In this document: positions 59,300 to 64,000 of the stretch, piece by piece
Numbering within the stretch: the first letter of the stretch is position 1
Layout of the letters: each line of letters opens with the position of its first letter
Source: Ampullaceana balthica
Lineage: Eukaryota > Mollusca > Gastropoda > Lymnaeidae
Direction of reading: 5' to 3'
DNA length: 64,000 nucleotides
NCBI GenBank assembly: GCA_944989445.1
Contig: CALYLW010000550.1
Location: 256,362 to 320,361, forward strand
The notes under the pieces: generated by a model
Databases searched by the model: none
What the model was told of the DNA's origin: nothing
Seen by the model: only the letters and a program-made list of their open reading frames with translations
Program-made: the position numbers and the translations under genes

Positions 59300-60729
59300 T
59301 AATTAATTGTTCTAAAAAATATTAATTATATGCGTAATATACACGACTATACAATGTAATGTATATAATATCAACAAAATGTAATGCATACAAACCCTCA
59401 TTTGTAGAATATAAATAATCCTTTAAATTAAAGTTGTCTGTCATTTGACACCTTCAAAAAAACATTACAGCCACTGGATATATATTATGTATTCTTACCC
59501 TTGCAACGCGATTTAACGCTCCCGCCGACAACGACCCCAAAGCCACGGTTTGATGACCGCTGTTAATTCACACCCGAAGTATCGGGCGCATACATATTTT
59601 AAGCATTGGCGCCACCTCCATCAGTCGCAGTGATGGGCCGTGCCAGCGTCATACACCAAATCTACCCGCCCCTGGGATGCGCTACGCAGGAGTCGAGGCG
59701 ACCCGACCCACCAACAAAAATTACCCCTTTACACGACACGTCATCAATAAGCCATGGTCGCACGGTCGTTGCCGCGGACGTAAATTTCTTGATTCAAAGA
59801 TATAAAATTTATAAGCCGCGGTAACTCTTGAAGACTTACCTTCAAGCATGATGCGATGAATGCACATCCTCGGTCGACCTCAAAGACCTTTTTGCCTGCG
59901 AGTTTCGTGTGAGTAATTCTCTTTGTCTCTGTCAACCGTTACCAAAATTTAGGAAAAACCCTTCACTCTTTAAGCAACCTCATACTCAATTAGACAACCT
60001 CACACTCTTTAAGGCAAACTCACAGTCTAAAAGGGTCACGTCCAAACTCAGTACTAGTCTTGAAGCGTACCTTTTGGACCCCTCCTAGGGGCTTCTAGTA
60101 CAACCATTTTTTTACCCGCTGCTGATTAAACGATGACCGCAAACATATATTCACGAGCATTTTAGTAATTTTTGTCTCGTCCTCGCGAGTTTAACTATGG
60201 ATGACGTCAGATTTTAACTTCACAAAAAGAAACCCGGTTGTACAGCATACGTGACAGTACGAGACAGTATCACTGATGAGATTCATGGCGGACCAATCAG
60301 GTCTATGGCGGAACTGTTCAATATTTGATTAATCGCCTTCAATCACCCTAAAAGAATCAACGTTGTTTCAACCATGTTTGAAATTCAACCAGTTTTAAAA
60401 TTCCTTTCGAACACGGTGCACATTTTGAAAAGGCGCGTGTTTTTTTTTCTTTACTCGGGACTGTTTCACCTTTGACCTCGGAACTGCCAAGATTTGAGTG
60501 ATGATATTTCTTTATCTGACTCGGAGCTTGGAATAGAGGGGTGCGGGGAGGGTGGAGCGGGGGGGGGGTGGAAGCGCGGTGATACGTCCGAGTACGTGCA
60601 CTGCAGGAAGTGGCAGTGATAGAAGATGTTGGGCTTTAGGGGGGATGCAGCACGTGGCGTGGGTGCAAAGGAAGGGAAGGAATCGGCTCATCGAAGGAGG
60701 TAGGTTGCCGAGAAATCAGGACGCATCGA
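59300..60729. other. non-coding, nothing recognised
   Basis: AT-rich stretch followed by mixed sequence with short direct repeats (cacactctttaa-like near 59960-60030). No convincing exon or RNA gene. Confidence 0.4.
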
Positions 60730-60925
60730 GCTAGTGTAAGTGCTAAGAAATGAGATCGCCGAGGTATGAGGTGCTGAGAAATCAAAACGTCGAGGTATGG
60801 AAGTTGCTATAAAAAAACAGAACGCCGAGAAATGAAAGGTACCGATAAATCAGAACGCCGAAGAATGAGGAGCTACGAAATGAAAACGCCGAGATTTTGA
60901 GGGTGCTAAGAAATCTTCACGTCGC
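60730..60925. repeat. degenerate repeat, about 37 bp
   Basis: Roughly five loose copies of a unit containing gctaagaaatga and acgccgag. Confidence 0.6.
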
Positions 60926-61169
60926 ACTCGGCAATGAGGTAATGATAAAATGCGGTGAGAAATCTGCAAGCTAAGGAAGAAAAGTTTTGCTGATCGGGGG
61001 CCAAGGGGGTTACATATATATCTCAAATAGTAAGGTCAAGGGCTTTGGCTAAAGCTTTTGGCCACTCTTGTGTTCGGAAGCTGATGGATCTCCACAGGGG
61101 TAGAGGGACTAATGACCAACGAAAAGACTCTTGTCATAAAAATATATAACCCCTACTGGCGATTTCTAC

Positions 61170-61292
61170 CCCAGCAATGCAGGCGGTTGCTACACCATCA
61201 ATCGAGCGATTGCTGCCTGAGCAATACAGGCGATTGCTGCACCAGCAATACAGGCGATTGCTACCCAAGCGATACAGGCGGTCGTTGCGCGC
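61170..61292. repeat. 24-bp tandem repeat
   Basis: About five copies of gcaatacaggcgattgctgc plus acca with variants. Confidence 0.85.
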
Positions 61293-61639
61293 CATGATCA
61301 ACAAATTAGATGTGCGACTTCAGCTTCGTGATTGAAAAAAAAATGGCGGCGTGATTACCGGGTAAAAATTTGGCCAATTTCCGTCGTCTGCGTCTTCCCA
61401 AATCCCCCTCCCCCCAACCTTTTTTTTTGCAAACTAATCCCTTGTGCTGGTTACAGGCATACGATAGCCACAACAACAAGGACATATTAATGGCTAAAAA
61501 TAGATGGTTTCTTCTGTAGCTGGAGATTGAGTGGAAAGCCATGGGCGTAACCTTTGGGGGGAATTTATATGATTACGGACGTGTGAAGGCGGATAGGAAT
61601 TTAGGGGGAGATTGCGCGCACGGGGCAGATTTGGTTACT

Positions 61640-62045
61640 GGGTCAGGGCTATTCGGGTTCGGGACAGTTTGGGTTCTGGGTCGGGGCAGTTTGGGTTATG
61701 GGTCGGGGCAGTTTGCGTTCTGGGTCGGGGCAGTTTGGGTTCTGGATCGAGGCAGTTTGAATTCTGGATTGAGGCAGTTGGGGTTCTGGATCGAGGCAGT
61801 TTGGGTTCTGCAGCGAGGCAGTTTGGGTTCTGGATCGAGGCAGTTTGGATTCTGGATTGAGGCAGTTGGGGTTCTGGATCGAGGTAGTTTGGGTTCTGCA
61901 GCGAGGCCGTTTGAGTTCTGGATCGAGGCAGTTTGGATTCTGGATTGAGGCAGTTGGGGTTCTGGATCGAGGCAGTTTGGGTTCTGCAGCGAGGCAGTTT
62001 GGGTTCTGGATCGAGGCAGTTGGGGTTTCGGGTCGAGGCAGTGTG
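61640..62045. repeat. 22-bp minisatellite, about 18 copies
   Basis: Head-to-tail copies of ggcagtttgggttctggatc plus ga, with cagc and attg variants. 22 is not a multiple of 3, so long frames on both strands come from the repeat and are not genes. The variants alternate in a higher-order pattern of about three units. Confidence 0.95.
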
Positions 62046-62099
62046 TTTCGGGTCGGACCAATTGTTGGGAAATGTATTAAGAGTTTATTTAAGGTAAAT

Positions 62100-63550
62100 G
62101 AGATAACGAAGGTGATGAGAAGGCTGGAAGGCGTGACTGGACTTATGAAATTTAACAGATTCAAGATTGTAAGCCTGTGTGATTGTGTGTGAGTTTGGGT
62201 CTTGAAATTGAATGGAGTTTAAACGAACAGACCCATCAAGGCACAAACAAACACCCGATGCCTGGTGATCAATCTACACACACATCTACATGATACGTTT
62301 TAATAACTTGAGATTAATGCCGTTCCAATCCTGTCGTTGACCAAAGGTCGAGGCGGACAGAACAAAGCTGACCATCAGATACAGCACCTGACTAATGGCC
62401 AGTGATGACAACACTTAAAAGAGCCGCTATCGCTGACCCCTGGCGGACGTCTCCCTGCATGCTCCGCAACGCCAGACAAGACAACCGAGTTCTCCTCCCC
62501 CGTCTCACGAGGGCTATCGCACACCTGCAGACCGATTGTCCAGCAATGGTTAATGGCGGGTAAACTAAACCAGCAGCGGTCAGTTTCATGACACATGGAG
62601 ATAGTGTGTGCAAATAAAATAAATAAATTAGCAGTTGGACAAAGATAGATTTTAATGGTGGACTAGGAATTCTATGTTGAATCAGGGAATCTTTTTACAT
62701 TCGATAAACGAGGATCTAAATCTATCGGCCGGAATGAAGAAAGAGATACTAGATATGGCTCCTCACTTAACTATTGATTGCCTTAAAAAACAATTTAAAA
62801 AAATATATATATAAAAAATGATCCTCTTAAAGCTTTGAAGGCGGAAAATTTTTGTCAACTTCAGCGTTAAAGAAAAAAAAACGTGTAGGCTTTCGTAACA
62901 CAGTTATCGTTACCAAGCGGCGGGTGACCAAAGAACTGCCCACTGCCACTGTGTCCACTACCGTGGCGATTCGTCCCTGTCTTGCCCAGTGGTGCATCTA
63001 GTCGTATGACGCTATACCCAGCACAGAAGGGTGTCTTCGTGCTCTCCCCCCCCCCTAAGGAAATCAAAACTCTATTATGATTTCATGAAATATTTCAAAT
63101 TAAATTTGATAGCTGGAGATTCAGATGTGAGAACCATCGGATCTGCGAGCCGCAGAAATTTAGAGAGATACCTTCGGCCGGACTAACGTTGAGAGAGGTA
63201 TCCGTAGATGTAATTTAACATGATGACAGGCGAATCAAGGTAAGAAATGGAGCAATCCCCGAACCAACGCTAAAACAGATTTTTCTTTAAAACAAGGAAA
63301 ACACTTTTTAAAAATTTTATATTTAAATAACACGGTTTTACGCGGATAAAAATGTTGGGGTCATGTGGGGGGTGGGAGTAACACGCGGGGCGAGGCATTT
63401 CAGAGGAGGGGATAGAAGTATGAAATTTAATCTAGATTGATGATCCAGAGTACAGGGGCAGGCAACCCGTGACCGACTATTCATCACGGGATCGCGCTGA
63501 CTTCTTCATCCGGTGGCTTGCATCTGTAGGTAGAGCTGGGAAAGGCGGCT
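62100..63550. other. non-coding, nothing recognised
   Basis: No exon, RNA gene or element ends recognised; a short G/C-run region lies near 63360-63420. Confidence 0.4.
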
Positions 63551-63554
63551 GCGG

Positions 63555-63840
63555 GGTCCGGGGTCGCGGTGTAGGGCTGTGGGATTGGGATCGTGGATAA
63601 AGGCCCTGGAGCTGGGGGTCGTGGATAAGGCCCGTGGGACTGGAGTGGTGGATGAGGGCTGCAGGACTGCGGTCTTCGCAAAGAGTATGTGGGACTGGGG
63701 TCGTGGATAAAGAAGAGCCTTGCAACAAGGTTCGTGGATAAAGGCTGCGGGACTTGGGTCGTGGATAAAGGCTGCTGGTCTGGGGTCGTGGATAAAGGCT
63801 GCGGTACTGTGATCGTGGATAAAGGCCGTTGGTCAGGGCA
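63555..63840. repeat. degenerate 26-27-bp tandem repeat
   Basis: About ten copies of ggactggggtcgtggataaa plus ggctgc, with variants; the frame on both strands is repeat-driven. Confidence 0.85.
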
Positions 63841-64000
63841 GCTAGGAGCATACTTTTTTAAACATGAGAAATAAAAATATACTGTAGTTTTTTACCCTGG
63901 CGAAGCTTTTCCAACCAGGGCTCATACAATTTTGCCGCACCGTGAACACGTATATTTTCCGCCCTGGGCTCACAATCACACGGGACGCCCCAAGACTGTA

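Noticed and set aside
58926..59302. Frames resembling a retroelement zinc-knuckle or RT tail (LLVECPAAIGDADRL)
   Set aside because: Only a vague likeness to LINE C-terminal HCP motifs over one short segment; not enough to call.
61541..62192. Open frames on both strands over the 22-bp minisatellite
   Set aside because: Frame openness follows from the repeat unit; both strands are open at once.

Overview
The window is animal nuclear DNA: AT-rich, with spliced genes, long introns, tRNA-derived SINEs, non-LTR retrotransposon fragments, many short DNA transposons and many minisatellites. The interference-hedgehog type receptor, the BED-finger hAT elements and the general repeat texture fit a lophotrochozoan, most likely a gastropod mollusc. 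That placement is an inference; nothing here names the species.

Three genes can be supported. Two are neighbouring paralogs on the + strand, gene A (8330-11539) and gene B (16878-23300). Each has seven coding exons, with the same intron phases and two exons of identical length. The encoded proteins (495 and 496 aa) have a short conserved N-terminus, a long central coiled coil on one large exon and a C-terminal MIB/HERC2-type domain. A third, intact copy of the last exon lies 7.3 kb downstream of gene B at 30505-30636. It sits inside a duplicated block of about 3.3 kb and keeps its own splice acceptor, stop codon and poly(A) signals. The third gene, C, is on the - strand (39601-54723, 13 visible exons, 5' end missing). 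It encodes a CDON/BOC/Ihog-family Hedgehog co-receptor: Ig repeats, an unusual lysine/arginine-rich linker, two FN3 domains, one transmembrane helix and a long cytoplasmic tail.

Layout. 1-8000: transposon cluster with a decayed hAT transposase, three nested hAT elements with readable target-site duplications, a 5'-truncated LINE with target-site duplication, a MITE with 9-bp duplication, and a hAT element carrying only a BED-finger ORF. 8300-11700: gene A. 11700-16800: intergenic, with LINE remnants, a dispersed element and a foldback element holding a nested MITE. 16878-23400: gene B, whose introns hold a SINE, a pogo/Tigger-like MITE, a piggyBac-like element and a 26-bp tandem repeat. 22728-33065: two diverged copies of a segmental duplication, with a LINE fragment, a 29-bp minisatellite, a SINE and MITEs between them. 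33-39.6 kb: intergenic DNA and the probable long 3' UTR of gene C. 39.6-54.7 kb: gene C, including an 8.4-kb intron full of hAT MITEs and minisatellites. 54.7-64 kb: upstream DNA with tandem repeats and a cluster of TGACGTCA sites, but no recognisable coding exon.

Genes A and B are probably one family with a shared biochemical role; MIB/HERC2 domains usually bind protein partners in ubiquitin-ligase systems, but neither protein shows a RING or HECT domain. No functional link to gene C is visible. Coordinates, translations and repeats were read by eye; family names rest on motif recognition, not database searches.
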